Made by a program: the position numbers and the translations under genes. Under the pieces are notes generated by a model. It ran no database searches, had not been told where the DNA came from, and saw only the letters and a program-made list of their open reading frames with translations. Of a DNA stretch of 64,000 bases, positions 26,430-34,792 are shown in pieces; the stretch's first letter is position 1, and each line of letters begins with the position of its first letter. The stretch comes from an uncultured Pseudomonadales bacterium (GTDB taxonomy: Bacteria; Pseudomonadota; Gammaproteobacteria; Pseudomonadales; Azotimanducaceae), in assembly GCA_951813295.1 (NCBI GenBank), contig CATOTI010000002.1:1240001-1304000 (forward strand), written 5' to 3'.

Positions 26430-29387
26430 CAGACCTCGTCCGTCGGGTTGAGCACGCCGCCGACGCGCTGCTCGTCGACCAGCGTGCCTTTCACGAGCGC
26501 CGTCATCTCGGCCACCACGCGGCGCGACAGGCCTTCCCCGAGAGCCTCGGGATCGGCCGCGTTACCGGCCTCGACGGTGATCTGGATGGTCGGCGCGATG
26601 TGAATCGTCACCTGCCGCGCTGTCGCCGGCGCGGCCGGCCGATGCGGCGCGGCCTGATCGATGATCCCGCCGCGCGCGAACGTCGTCAGCGGTAGCGGCG
26701 GCGCATGGATGACCCCGCCGCGGGCGAACGGCTGGGCTCGATCTCGATCGCGCAGATCAACACCCATCACCCCATCCGTCATGCGCGCGAGCGCGAGGCC
26801 CTGCTCGCCGCCGGCGGTGAGCGCGCGCACGCGGTAGCCGTCCCACGCGCGCTTGACCGGCAGGATGGCCTCCGGGCCGGCCTCGCCCATCACACCGTGG
26901 GCGATGCCGCGGGCGGAAAAATGTGTCTCCTGTTCGACCACGCCGCCCTTCGCGAAGGCGGCGATTTTCGCCGCCGTGGCGGCGACGGCCGTCGCGCCGA
27001 GGGCGCCGGCGGCACCGGCGGCCATGCCAGCCGCCGCCGGTGCCAGACCCGGACCGACGACGGGGATGGCGGCGGTCGCCATGTAGGCGTTTTGCGCGGC
27101 GAGCGCTGTCGTCGCGGCGACCTGGAGCGTCGTTTGCGCGAGCTGCGCCGCCGCCGCGGTTTTTCCCACGGTCGCACCGATCGCGCGGGTGATCAGCATT
27201 TGGATGCCGAGCTGGATCAGCTGCGACAGCAGCGCGCTCACCGCCTGCTGGGCCGCCTGGCCCACGGCGTCGCGGAAGCTGTCACCGAACACGATCGCCC
27301 GCGCCGCGGCGTCGGCGATGCCCACCGAAAAACTGCCACCCGGGCCGTACACCCGCGCGAACGACGCGCCCATCGACGCCGCCGCCAGCTCGGTCTCGGC
27401 CACCATGCGGCCGAGCTCGCTGATGTAGCCGTCGGCCATGGAGCCTTGGCCGGCGTCGATATTGATGTCCGCCTGCGCGGCTTGTGCCGCCAGGCCGGCC
27501 AACTGGCCCTGCGCCATCAGCGCCTCGAGCGCCGCCTGGCGCTCGGGTTGCGGCTGGCCGCCGCCGTAGGCCGACAGCATCTCCGCGCGCAGTTGCTGCT
27601 GGCGCAGCAGCGCCGCCTGCACCTCGTGTTGCTCGCGCAACGCCGCCTTCGTTTCGTTGCTCGCGGCGGCGAACTCGGTCTCGATCAGCGTCGCGATGCG
27701 GGTCGCCTCGGTGCGTCGCTCGAGCGCGCCGGCGCCGACATCGGTCTCGGCCGCGAGCGATTGATTCGCGGCGATCAGCCGTTCAAGCGCGGGGATACCA
27801 CTGGCCTGTTCCTGGCGCAGCCGCTCGGCGGCCTGGCGCGCCTGCTCATCCGCATTGCGCTGCTCGAGCGCGGCCAAACCCGCGTCGCGTTGCGCCGCCG
27901 CGCGCGCCAGCAGTTCGGTCTGCGCCGCCGAGCCGGCTTGCGTGTTGGCGGTGATCAGCGCCGCCTGCTGAGCGTAGACGCGATTGAGCGACTCGGTCTC
28001 GGTGGCGAGCGATTGTTGGACGGCCGCGAATTCCTTGCTCGCCGTCAGTGACACGCCGGCGGTGTCGTGTGTCGGGGTCGCTGCTGTCGGGGTCTGCGTC
28101 GCGGCGGCGAGCGCCGCCTGCTGCTGTTGGATTGCCCGCGCCTGGACGAGGTCCGCGCGCGAGCGCCGGCGCTGGTTACGCCCGGCATGACCGCCCTGGC
28201 GCACACCCGCGAGACTGGCCTCGAAGCTCGGCGATCGTGCCGCCGATACGCTCCGGCAGATACCGCTCGAGGCGGGCGATCTCGTCGTCCAGGTCCGCAA
28301 GCCGGCGGCGCAGCGTCGCCCGGGCCGGATTGGCCGAGCGGCCACGACGTGCCGAGGCCGCGTTCAACTGCTCGGCGGCGGCGCCCCGCGCGCCCCGGGC
28401 GGCCTCGAGCCGGCCAGCGACATTATCAGCCGCGAGTGGCGTCTCGGTGGCGCTGACGGTATTGAGGACCGCCGCGGCACCGGTCGCCAGATTAGCCGCC
28501 AGATCCAGCAGGCCACTCTCGGCGACGGCGGTCTTGAGCCGGTGGATGGCCGTTTCCAGGCGGCCAAATGCCGCCGCCGACGAGTCGACCGCGGCGGGCA
28601 AGCCGCCGGCGACACTGGCACGCAGCTCGCGCGCGAAACGCGGTAGCAGGTCGGTGGCGAGCAGCTCGCCGCGTTGCAGCATGGCGTACAGCTCGGCCGT
28701 GGTGACCCCCATCGCGCGCGCTGCAATTTGCAGCGCGCCGGGCAGACGCTCGCCGAGTTGGCCGGACAGTTCCTCCGCGCTAACGCGGCCCTTGCTGATC
28801 ATCTGCTGCAGCGCGGTGAGCGCGCCGCGCGTCTGATCGGCGGTCAAATTCAGCACGCGCGAGGCCTCGGCGACGCTGATAAACACCTCGCGGATCGCCT
28901 CGCCCTCCAGCGCGGTGCCGCGCGCGGCGGCGGCCAGGCTGGCATAGGCGCCCGCCAGACCGGTGATCGAGATGCCCAGGCGGTCGGCCTCGGTTTTCAG
29001 GTACGCGAGCGTGTCGGCCGCCGCCGCGGCACCGCCCATGGCGGCCGTCAGTTGATTACGCCAGCCCTCGGTGGCGACGCCGGCGGCGATCGATGCGCGT
29101 GCAGCGCGCAGCGCACCGCTGGCGAGCGCCGCCACACCGACGATCGGTAGCGCCCCGCGGAGCGCGACGAGTGCGGCACTCTGGGATGTCATGGCGGCGC
29201 TGGCCGCATGACTGGCACGGGCCGATCGGTTGGTGGAGCGAGAGAGTTGGTCGGTCGCCGTGGACGCGCGGCGCGCCCGACGACGCAGTTTATCGAGGCT
29301 CTGATCGGCGCGACCGACCTCGGCAACGAAACCCTTGGCGTTCGCCGTCAGGCGCAGCCGGGCCTTGATCGTGGCATCACCGGCCAC
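26429..29387 (-). pseudogene. Tape measure protein, split by a one-base frameshift near 28219
   Basis: Two overlapping frames cover one protein of about 985 residues. The first (GTG start at 29387) holds the tape-measure N-terminal domain (EGWRNQLTAAMGG, RVSAEELSGQLGERLPGALQ) and stops at 28176. The second continues with long glutamine- and alanine-rich helices, a membrane-like stretch around MAAGAAGALGATAVAATAA and a lambda H-like C-terminus. Dropping one G of the GG pair at 28219-28220 joins them smoothly as IAELRASLAGVR. The protein sets tail length and helps DNA entry. As it stands the full-length protein could not be made unless the ribosome shifts, or the base is an error. Confidence 0.8.
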
Positions 29388-29756
29388 GCTTGCTTCGCCT
29401 GCGCGACTCGGACTCGATGCGCTGATTGATCACCGTGATCACCTCCGACTCCAAGATGGCGAACCGCGAAAACTCAGCCCGCCAGTCGATCTCCAGTGCC
29501 TCGGCGACGCGCTGGCAGGCGCCGTAGTCGAGGCCGGTCAACGCGCCCGAGGGTCCATGTCGCCACTGCGTCCCACAGGCCGTGAATAGCCGCACCGCGG
29601 CGGCGTTCGCCGGCAGCACCCAGGTCGTGGTCGTGGCGTCCTCGTGCCAGTCAGCCGGCAACTCGATGCCGAGTGCCGCGGCATCGTCGGCGATCTCGTC
29701 GCCGCCGCCGGCATCGCCGCGCGCGATTACGCGAGCGGCGTCGCGGAGTTTTTTTC
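29377..29756 (-). CDS. Tail assembly chaperone, downstream frame (DUF1799-like), reached by -1 frameshift
   Basis: The frame is open from the slippery site at 29748-29754 through to 29377. Its later part (LPADWHEDATTTTWVLPAN, then RLFTACGTQWRHG and GLDYGACQRV) resembles the DUF1799 phage family, the lambda T counterpart. The first in-frame ATG is at 29661, but it lacks a convincing ribosome site, and the -1 frame from the upstream gene is stop-free up to it. So the natural product is probably a fusion to the upstream chaperone. It overlaps the tape-measure start by 11 bases, as expected. Confidence 0.75.
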
Positions 29757-30056
29757 GGCGACCCCGAACGCCCAGCGCACGAACGCGCGCCCGGTGGCGC
29801 GCGCGAAAAAGGGGATCTCGGCGAGCATCTGGATCGATTGTTCGTTGTCCGGCAGGGGCTTGCCGTCGGCATCCATGATGCCGGCGAAGCCGCCGAGGTA
29901 GCTGCGCACCACGTCCGCGTCGGACGACAGATCGGTGAGATCGCTCGTCTTCGGGACACGGAATTGGGCCGTGTATTCGGCGGTCTCGCCGTCGGGCAGT
30001 TCCACGGTGACGGGGACGTCGTAGAGGTGATCGGGGGAGGCGAGTTTGAGGGGCAT
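29727..30056 (-). CDS. Tail assembly chaperone, upstream frame (lambda G-like)
   Basis: A 109-residue protein: MPLKLASPDHLYDVPVTVEL, then a beta-rich N-terminal half and a helical C-terminal half (LAEIPFFARATGRAFVRWAF). It lies between the tube and tape-measure genes, the place of lambda G, and matches the phage tail chaperone family. The ATG at 30056 has AGGAAGGA upstream. Eight codons before its stop it carries A AAA AAC in the zero frame, so a fraction of ribosomes should make the longer G-T-like product that coats the tape measure during assembly. Confidence 0.8.
   Translation of the reverse strand: MPLKLASPDHLYDVPVTVELPDGETAEYTAQFRVPKTSDLTDLSSDADVVRSYLGGFAGIMDADGKPLPDNEQSIQMLAEIPFFARATGRAFVRWAFGVAEKNSATPLA
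29748..29754 (-). other. Slippery heptamer for programmed -1 frameshift (A AAA AAC)
   Basis: On the minus strand the zero-frame codons are GAA AAA AAC, which is the X XXY YYZ pattern in register. A -1 slip enters a frame that is open from here to 29377, and the frame arithmetic agrees (codon phase 2 to phase 0). This is the same device as the lambda G/G-T switch, which uses a different heptamer. Confidence 0.85.
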
Positions 30057-30087
30057 CTTGTTTTCCTTCCTTCGGGGGGGGCGTGGG

Positions 30088-31185
30088 TCAGGTGATCGCG
30101 ATCGACGCTTCGCTACTGGGGGTCGGGACGCCCTGCACACTATGCGGGAGGGCGTAGAGCGTGCCTGCGATGGTCAGTTGATTGTCGACCTCGCCGTAGC
30201 TCGGCTCAACCAGGTGCGCACCGGGAACGCGGAGCTTGACGCGGTAACCAGCCTCGTCGGGGCCAAACCGAACATTGAAGCCGCTGGCTCCATCGGAGAA
30301 TAGGGTGGTCCCCTCGTCGCTGGCGCGCGCGCCCCTCGTCCGCGCCGCGCGCTTGATCAGATTGAAGCTGCTCGGCTTCGGCGCGAGCGCCTCGAATTGC
30401 GCGCTCGGCTGCCGGTCGATGATCTGCGGCAGGTTATTGTCGTCCGAGGTGCCGATCAGCGGACGGAAGACGACCTCTTGGCCATGGTCATACGAGAGCG
30501 ACGAGAGCAGTACATTCTCGCCGAACAGATCAGCTAAAGCGCCGTGGCCGCACGGCACGCCGGGCTTGCAGATCGCGCTGAATCCGCCCGGCGTGGTATA
30601 CCAAGTCGGATCTGCATACGCGCCGATAAAATCAAATTTCAGCAGCGGAATTTGGTTGGCCGACGCCTCCAGGCCCCAGTTGCCGCGGCATCCCGAGAGG
30701 GCCTGCGACTGACCGCCGTACGAATAGACCATCGTCAGGGTCTCGTAGCCTACCACCGCCGCTTCTTCGTCCGCGCCCGCCGTATCAGGATCGTCCTCCA
30801 CGGCGTTTTTGTGCTGACTCGGCGCGTTGACGGGCATGTAGGTGATCTGCTTCGGGCTGGTGGTCGCGATGGTCTCGCTCATGCCGCAGGCGCGCATCAG
30901 CACGCCCCAACACGGCGCCCTCCCGGACACGCCGGACGATTCGATCTCGACACTGAATTGCACGCGGACATGCCGGCGCGCATAGACCGGGGGGACGGGC
31001 GACCGACCCATATAGTGCGTGATCAACTCATGCTCGAGGAGGTCGCCGGCCAACGGTGTGACCTCGAGATCACGCACCATCATCCCATTGACCGTTGGGG
31101 AGGGCGCGATCCGTACGCCCGCTTTGGATTCGAGAACGACAGCCAGGAGCGCTTTTTGCTTCCAGATTCGTTCGCTAAACGCCAT
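30088..31185 (-). CDS. Phage tail tube (major tail) protein
   Basis: A 365-residue protein starting MAFSERIWKQKALLAVVLES behind AGGAG. It has the N-terminal pattern of tail tube proteins of transposable siphophages: a VRDLEVTPLAGDLLEHEL segment and HVRVQFSVEIESSG strand, then a GCRGNWGLEASANQIPLLKF loop. A C-terminal Ig-like region is likely (after about residue 260). It lies between the tail terminator and the chaperones. A long contractile-sheath gene is absent, so the tail is of the non-contractile type. Confidence 0.75.
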   Translation of the reverse strand: MAFSERIWKQKALLAVVLESKAGVRIAPSPTVNGMMVRDLEVTPLAGDLLEHELITHYMGRSPVPPVYARRHVRVQFSVEIESSGVSGRAPCWGVLMRACGMSETIATTSPKQITYMPVNAPSQHKNAVEDDPDTAGADEEAAVVGYETLTMVYSYGGQSQALSGCRGNWGLEASANQIPLLKFDFIGAYADPTWYTTPGGFSAICKPGVPCGHGALADLFGENVLLSSLSYDHGQEVVFRPLIGTSDDNNLPQIIDRQPSAQFEALAPKPSSFNLIKRAARTRGARASDEGTTLFSDGASGFNVRFGPDEAGYRVKLRVPGAHLVEPSYGEVDNQLTIAGTLYALPHSVQGVPTPSSEASIAIT

Positions 31186-31188
31186 CGA

Positions 31189-31455
31189 CTACTCCTCCGT
31201 CTCTTTGAGGGGCGGCGGCTCCGCGCGCAGCGTGAGTTCGCCCGTGAACACATCCAGATCGTAGCTGCCGCCGCCGGGTGGGATCGGCCACTTGGACTCG
31301 GGCAGGGGCGTCTTCTCCGGCTCGGGCTGTTCGGGCTCGGGCTGTTCGGCGGCCTGTTCGGGCGGCTGTTCGGCGGCCTGTTCGGGCGGCGTTTCTGCCT
31401 CGCCCGGTTGGCTCTTCCGCTGCCGCCCTGCCCCCGTCTTTGTGTCCGTGGCCAT
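31189..31455 (-). CDS. Small Pro/Glu/Gln-rich phage protein
   Basis: An 88-residue protein. The ATG at 31455 shares bases with the stop of the upstream gene (TGATG) and has GGAGGA nearby. The middle is made of low-complexity repeats (PEQAAEQPPEQAAEQ, then PEPEQPEPE) from short tandem DNA repeats at about 31320-31400. The C-terminus (GSYDLDVFTGELTLRAEPPP) looks folded. It lies between tail terminator and tube genes. I recognise no family; a linker or structural role is possible. Confidence 0.55.
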   Translation of the reverse strand: MATDTKTGAGRQRKSQPGEAETPPEQAAEQPPEQAAEQPEPEQPEPEKTPLPESKWPIPPGGGSYDLDVFTGELTLRAEPPPLKETEE

Positions 31456-31997
31456 CAGCAGTCCTCCTGTTGTTGCTCGGGTTGTTGTTGCGGCCACCAC
31501 CGCGTCTCGACGCGATACTCGTCCTGCCACCAGATCGTCGCGGCGGCCGCGTCGAAACGGAGCAGCGTGCCGCGCCGGTAGGTGGTCGGGAACACCGCAC
31601 CCGGCGCACACCAGCCAATCAGCGCGTGCGCGACGTTGTCGCGGTGTTCCTCGATGTCGTTCAGTGCGCCGCCGCCGCGGGCACCCCGCCGGCCGGGGCC
31701 GGCGGCGTGATTGCGCGCCGCGAAGATCACACCGACGCCGTGCGTCAATTGTTGTTCCGTCACGCCCAAGAGCGCCGGCTCGGCGGCGCTGGTGTCGAGC
31801 GGCACCACGTAGCAGCGATCACGCTTGCTCGTGTCGGCCTGGGCGCTGACCAGGTCCGCCGCCGACTGGATCTTGTCCATTTTCCAGTTGCCCTCCTTGC
31901 GCCGTTCCGCCAGCCGTACCACGACGTCGTCGCAGGGCTGAAGCGGGCTCGCGAAGGGCGATACGTCACTGCCCACGCTCGGGCTCCCGTTCGGCAC
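31455..31997 (-). CDS. Gp37-like tail terminator protein
   Basis: A 180-residue protein that fits the tail terminator/completion proteins of Mu-like siphophages: an AADLVSAQADTSKRDRCYVVPL segment, a LTHGVGVIFAARNH strand and a C-terminal LLRFDAAAATIWWQDEYRVE. Such proteins cap the tail end that joins the head. The ATG at 31997 overlaps the 3' end of the coiled-coil gene by 32 bases. It is the first recognisable gene of the tail module. Confidence 0.65.
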   Translation of the reverse strand: MPNGSPSVGSDVSPFASPLQPCDDVVVRLAERRKEGNWKMDKIQSAADLVSAQADTSKRDRCYVVPLDTSAAEPALLGVTEQQLTHGVGVIFAARNHAAGPGRRGARGGGALNDIEEHRDNVAHALIGWCAPGAVFPTTYRRGTLLRFDAAAATIWWQDEYRVETRWWPQQQPEQQQEDC

Positions 31998-32298
31998 CCA
32001 GGCGCTCGACCTCAGCCTCCAGGCGCTCGACCTCGGCGCTCATCAGGTCCAAATCCTTCTTCTGCCGGTCCATCGCATGCACGAGGATCGTCAGATTCGA
32101 TGCGTTCTTGGTGAGCGCCTCCGCGTGCTGGGACAGTTCCTCCTCATGCAGGGACAGCAGCTCCTCCTCGATCAGGCTGCCCATCTTCACCCTGCTGAGC
32201 GTGGCGCGCTGATGCAGATCGCTGATCTCCTGGTTCAGGTGCACCACCTGACGAAGCTCCTCGATCTCCGCACGGAGATCCTGATCGACGCGGCGCAC
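31966..32298 (-). CDS. Coiled-coil protein, probably truncated at its 5' end
   Basis: The frame encodes a strong heptad pattern (LRAEIEELRQVVHLNQEISD through VERLEAEVERLGAEREPE), about 110 residues if the GTG at 32298 is used; the first ATG is at 32184. Neither has a ribosome site. Upstream of about 32305 the DNA belongs to a methylase gene on the other strand, so the natural start was probably lost at the junction. Its place before the tail terminator suggests a head-tail or accessory protein; no family is recognised. Confidence 0.45.
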   Translation of the reverse strand: MRRVDQDLRAEIEELRQVVHLNQEISDLHQRATLSRVKMGSLIEEELLSLHEEELSQHAEALTKNASNLTILVHAMDRQKKDLDLMSAEVERLEAEVERLGAEREPERGQ

Positions 32299-32313
32299 GG
32301 CCGGCTCGAGGGC

Positions 32314-32622
32314 GTGCAGATCGAGCAACTGAACTGGGATGCGTTCATCACACGCTATGACCGCCCGTTCACGCTGTTCTATATCGACCCGCCGTACTGG
32401 GGTCACGAAGCGGACTACGGCAAGGGCCTGTTCTCGCGCGACGACTTCGCCCGCTTGGCCGACGTGCTGCACGGCCTCGACGGCCGCTTCCTTCTGAGCC
32501 TCAACGACACACCGGCGGTGCGCGCGTGTTTCGCCGGCTTCGAGCTCGAGGCGGTGACGACCCGCTACAGCGCGAACATCAAGGCCGATCGGACGGCGGC
32601 CGAACTGCTGATCAGCAACTAG
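32314..32622 (+). pseudogene. C-terminal fragment of a D12-class DNA adenine methyltransferase
   Basis: About 102 residues remain. The catalytic DPPY motif is present in LFYIDPPYWGHEADYGKGLF, followed by LSLNDTPAVRACF and a final AAELLISN, all typical of Dam-like phage methylases. The N-terminal part with the SAM-binding FxGxG motif is missing: upstream of about 32310 the plus-strand frame is only the antisense of the coiled-coil gene. It cannot be active as it stands. Confidence 0.75.
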
Positions 32623-32694
32623 CGCACGACGGCCGCAGATAGTGACACCGTCGGCCTTACCGTGGCCGCGTCGTCACGGAACAATGCGGCGCGC

Positions 32695-33222
32695 ATGAAC
32701 GACGCATCTGACTCCCCATTCGCGCGCATCGTCGCGCACGTCCTCGACCTCGAGGGCGGCTACGTCGACGACCCCGACGATCGCGGCGGCGCGACCAAAT
32801 TCGGCATCAGCAAACGCAGCTACCCGGACGTCGATATCGCCGCGCTGAGCGTCGACGACGCGATCGCCATCTACCGGAGCGACTACTGGGCGGCGTCGCG
32901 GTGCGAGCAGCTGCCGGCGGCCGTCGCCTGTTTCGTGTTCGATGCGGCCGTGAACCACGGCCCGCGGCGCGCCGCGCGGATGCTGCAGCGTGCGCTCGGC
33001 GTCGACGATGACGGCATCATCGGGCCGGCCACCATCGCTGCCGCCGAGGCGGCCGACCCACGCGCGCTGCTCGCGGATCTGTTTACCGCGCGGCTCGACA
33101 CCTACGCGCGGCTGGCCGAGGAGCCCTCGCAGGCGAAGTTCCGCGCCGGCTGGTTTCGGCGCATGTGCGCGTTGCAGCAATTTATCTACCTCGAACTGAT
33201 GGAGACGCTTCATGCTTGGTGA
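32695..33222 (+). CDS. Endolysin, GH108 N-acetylmuramidase type
   Basis: A 175-residue muramidase. The catalytic glutamate lies in VLDLEGGYVDDPDDRGGATK, followed by FGISKRSYP, which is the GH108 signature, and the C-terminal peptidoglycan-binding domain holds FVFDAAVNHGPRRAARMLQRA. It should cut peptidoglycan at host lysis. I chose the ATG at 32695; a GTG at 32662 in frame is possible. Its end overlaps the holin start, as usual for lysis cassettes. Confidence 0.88.
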   Translation: MNDASDSPFARIVAHVLDLEGGYVDDPDDRGGATKFGISKRSYPDVDIAALSVDDAIAIYRSDYWAASRCEQLPAAVACFVFDAAVNHGPRRAARMLQRALGVDDDGIIGPATIAAAEAADPRALLADLFTARLDTYARLAEEPSQAKFRAGWFRRMCALQQFIYLELMETLHAW

Positions 33223-33604
33223 AATCGCCGTACTCGGCAAAATCCTTGATCGGGTGGTGCCGCAGAAGACCGCCCGCGCGGCGGCCGAGAAGGCGCTGCG
33301 GTCGGCCGCCGCCGACCCGAAAAAATCGAGTGAACTGCAGGGGCTGATCGAGCAACTGAAAATCAATCAGGTCGAGGCGGCGCACAAGTCCGCGTTCGTC
33401 GCCGGCTGGCGCCCGGCCACTGGTTGGATTTGTGCGGTGGGACTCGGCTACAACGTGCTGCTCGCGCCGATCATTTCATTCGTGGCGGGGATTCCGGTGC
33501 CGAGCGCTGATCCGGGCGTCCTCTATCCCGTCTTGCTCGGCATGCTGGGCCTGACCGGTGCGCGATCGGTGGAGAAAATGAAGGGCGTCAGCCGCGAGAA
33601 GTAG
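33212..33604 (+). CDS. Holin, 3TM (GTA/Mu-like) type
   Basis: A 130-residue protein: a charged N-terminal helix, then TGWICAVGLGYNVLLAPIIS, a second hydrophobic stretch (DPGVLYPVLLGMLGLTGARS) and a basic tail EKMKGVSREK. This matches the 3TM holin family of phages and gene transfer agents. The ATG overlaps the endolysin end by 11 bases. It should open the inner membrane so that the muramidase reaches the wall. Confidence 0.88.
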   Translation: MLGEIAVLGKILDRVVPQKTARAAAEKALRSAAADPKKSSELQGLIEQLKINQVEAAHKSAFVAGWRPATGWICAVGLGYNVLLAPIISFVAGIPVPSADPGVLYPVLLGMLGLTGARSVEKMKGVSREK

Positions 33605-33616
33605 GACGTAGACAGA

Positions 33617-33964
33617 TTGGCCATCGACGACATCAAGACTTACGCCTACCTCGCCAGTGCAGCACTCTCCATCGGCGCGATGCTGTATGCCTGGCTGAGC
33701 GCGCGCGGCAAGGCCAACGCATCCGCGATCAGCGAACTCGACGGTCAACTCGGCGAGCACAATGTCCGCCTGGTGCGCATCGAAGGTGCGCTGGAGACGC
33801 TGCCGGAGCTGCGCCAGGAGCTTGGCCGCGTGCACCAACGCGTTGACGACGTCGCCGCGGTGACGCACAAGATCGACGGCCAGCTGGGCGGCATCGACCG
33901 CAACGTCGAGCTGATCACCGTCGAGTTGGTCAAGAAAGGCAGGGAAGGCAGGGCGGCGACATGA
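33617..33964 (+). CDS. DUF2730 family phage protein
   Basis: A 115-residue protein with one N-terminal membrane helix (TYAYLASAALSIGAMLYAWL) and a long coiled coil (LGEHNVRLVRIEGALETLPE onward). This is the layout of DUF2730 proteins located between lysis genes and the terminase in Mu-like phages. It starts with TTG at 33617, with a partial ribosome site (AGGACG) upstream. It may be a lysis accessory protein (spanin-like or membrane-anchored); that is inference. Confidence 0.7.
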   Translation: MAIDDIKTYAYLASAALSIGAMLYAWLSARGKANASAISELDGQLGEHNVRLVRIEGALETLPELRQELGRVHQRVDDVAAVTHKIDGQLGGIDRNVELITVELVKKGREGRAAT

Positions 33965-34257
33965 GCTTTGCCGAGCGTTTCACCGCCGATTTGCGCGGCG
34001 CGATCCTGACGCTGCTGGCGGCCGCCGACTGCGAGTGCTCGCTGGCGATGCTGCGCGCCTCGCTCGCCACCGCCACCATGCACGATCCAGCCATGGATCA
34101 GTTGCGCATGGAGATCCAGTGGCTGGCCGATCGAGGCCTCGTCGCGCAGCGCAAGATCGACGGCGTGATCGAGGGCGTCATCGTCTCGGAGCGCGGCCAG
34201 GACGTGGCGCACGGCCGTGCCCGCGTCGCCGGCGTCGCGGTCGCCGCGCATGACTGA
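33961..34257 (+). CDS. VpaChn25_0724-like winged-helix phage protein
   Basis: A 98-residue protein with a winged-helix pattern: AILTLLAAADCECSLAMLRA, then MDQLRMEIQWLADRGLVAQR and the closing VAHGRARVAGV. The pattern and the position between DUF2730 and DUF3486 match a small protein conserved in Mu-like phages (Mu gp26 place). It starts at ATG overlapping the previous stop. Function is not established; it may help the terminase. Confidence 0.7.
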   Translation: MSFAERFTADLRGAILTLLAAADCECSLAMLRASLATATMHDPAMDQLRMEIQWLADRGLVAQRKIDGVIEGVIVSERGQDVAHGRARVAGVAVAAHD

Positions 34258-34792
34258 GCAGCGCCGCTATCCCGGCAAGATCGATCGGCTGCCGCGCGCC
34301 ATGCAGGATCTCGTCGGCCGCCTGCTGGCCGAGGGCTGGACCAAGACCAAAATCACCGAGGCGCTCAATGCCGAGCTCGCCAAGGCGGGCGAGGAGCCCG
34401 TGTCGCGCCACAGCGTCAACCGCTACACCGCGCGCATGCTCGCCGAGGGCCAGGACATGCGCGAGGCACACGAAGCCGCCAAGGGCTGGGCGCAGAGCAT
34501 GGGCCAGGTCGACGGCGGCGAGGTCGACGCCTATTTGGTCGAGGTGGCGCGCAAGCTCATGCTCGATCATCTGCACGTCGTGACCGATCGCGACGAGGGC
34601 CCGAAACTCACGGAGATCTCGCAACTGGCGCTGGCCATACGCCGCCTGGCCGATACCCGGCAACTGGCCGACAAGCGCATCGAGCGCCGGCTCGCCGCGG
34701 CCGCCGACGAGGTCGCCTCGGTGGCGAAAAAGCAAGGCCTCGGCACGGATACGGTGGCGGCGCTGCGTGCCGCGCTCGCCAGCACCGCGTGA
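34250..34792 (+). CDS. DUF3486 protein, Mu gp27-like (small terminase candidate)
   Basis: A 180-residue helical protein. The N-terminus (GKIDRLPRAMQDLVGRLLAE) and the HTH-like segment (ITEALNAELAKAGEEPVSRH, SVNRYTARM) match DUF3486, encoded next to the large terminase in Mu-like phages. It is thought to act as the small terminase that binds phage ends. The ATG at 34250 overlaps the stop of the preceding gene, and the terminase follows with GTGA overlap. Confidence 0.8.
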   Translation: MTEQRRYPGKIDRLPRAMQDLVGRLLAEGWTKTKITEALNAELAKAGEEPVSRHSVNRYTARMLAEGQDMREAHEAAKGWAQSMGQVDGGEVDAYLVEVARKLMLDHLHVVTDRDEGPKLTEISQLALAIRRLADTRQLADKRIERRLAAAADEVASVAKKQGLGTDTVAALRAALASTA

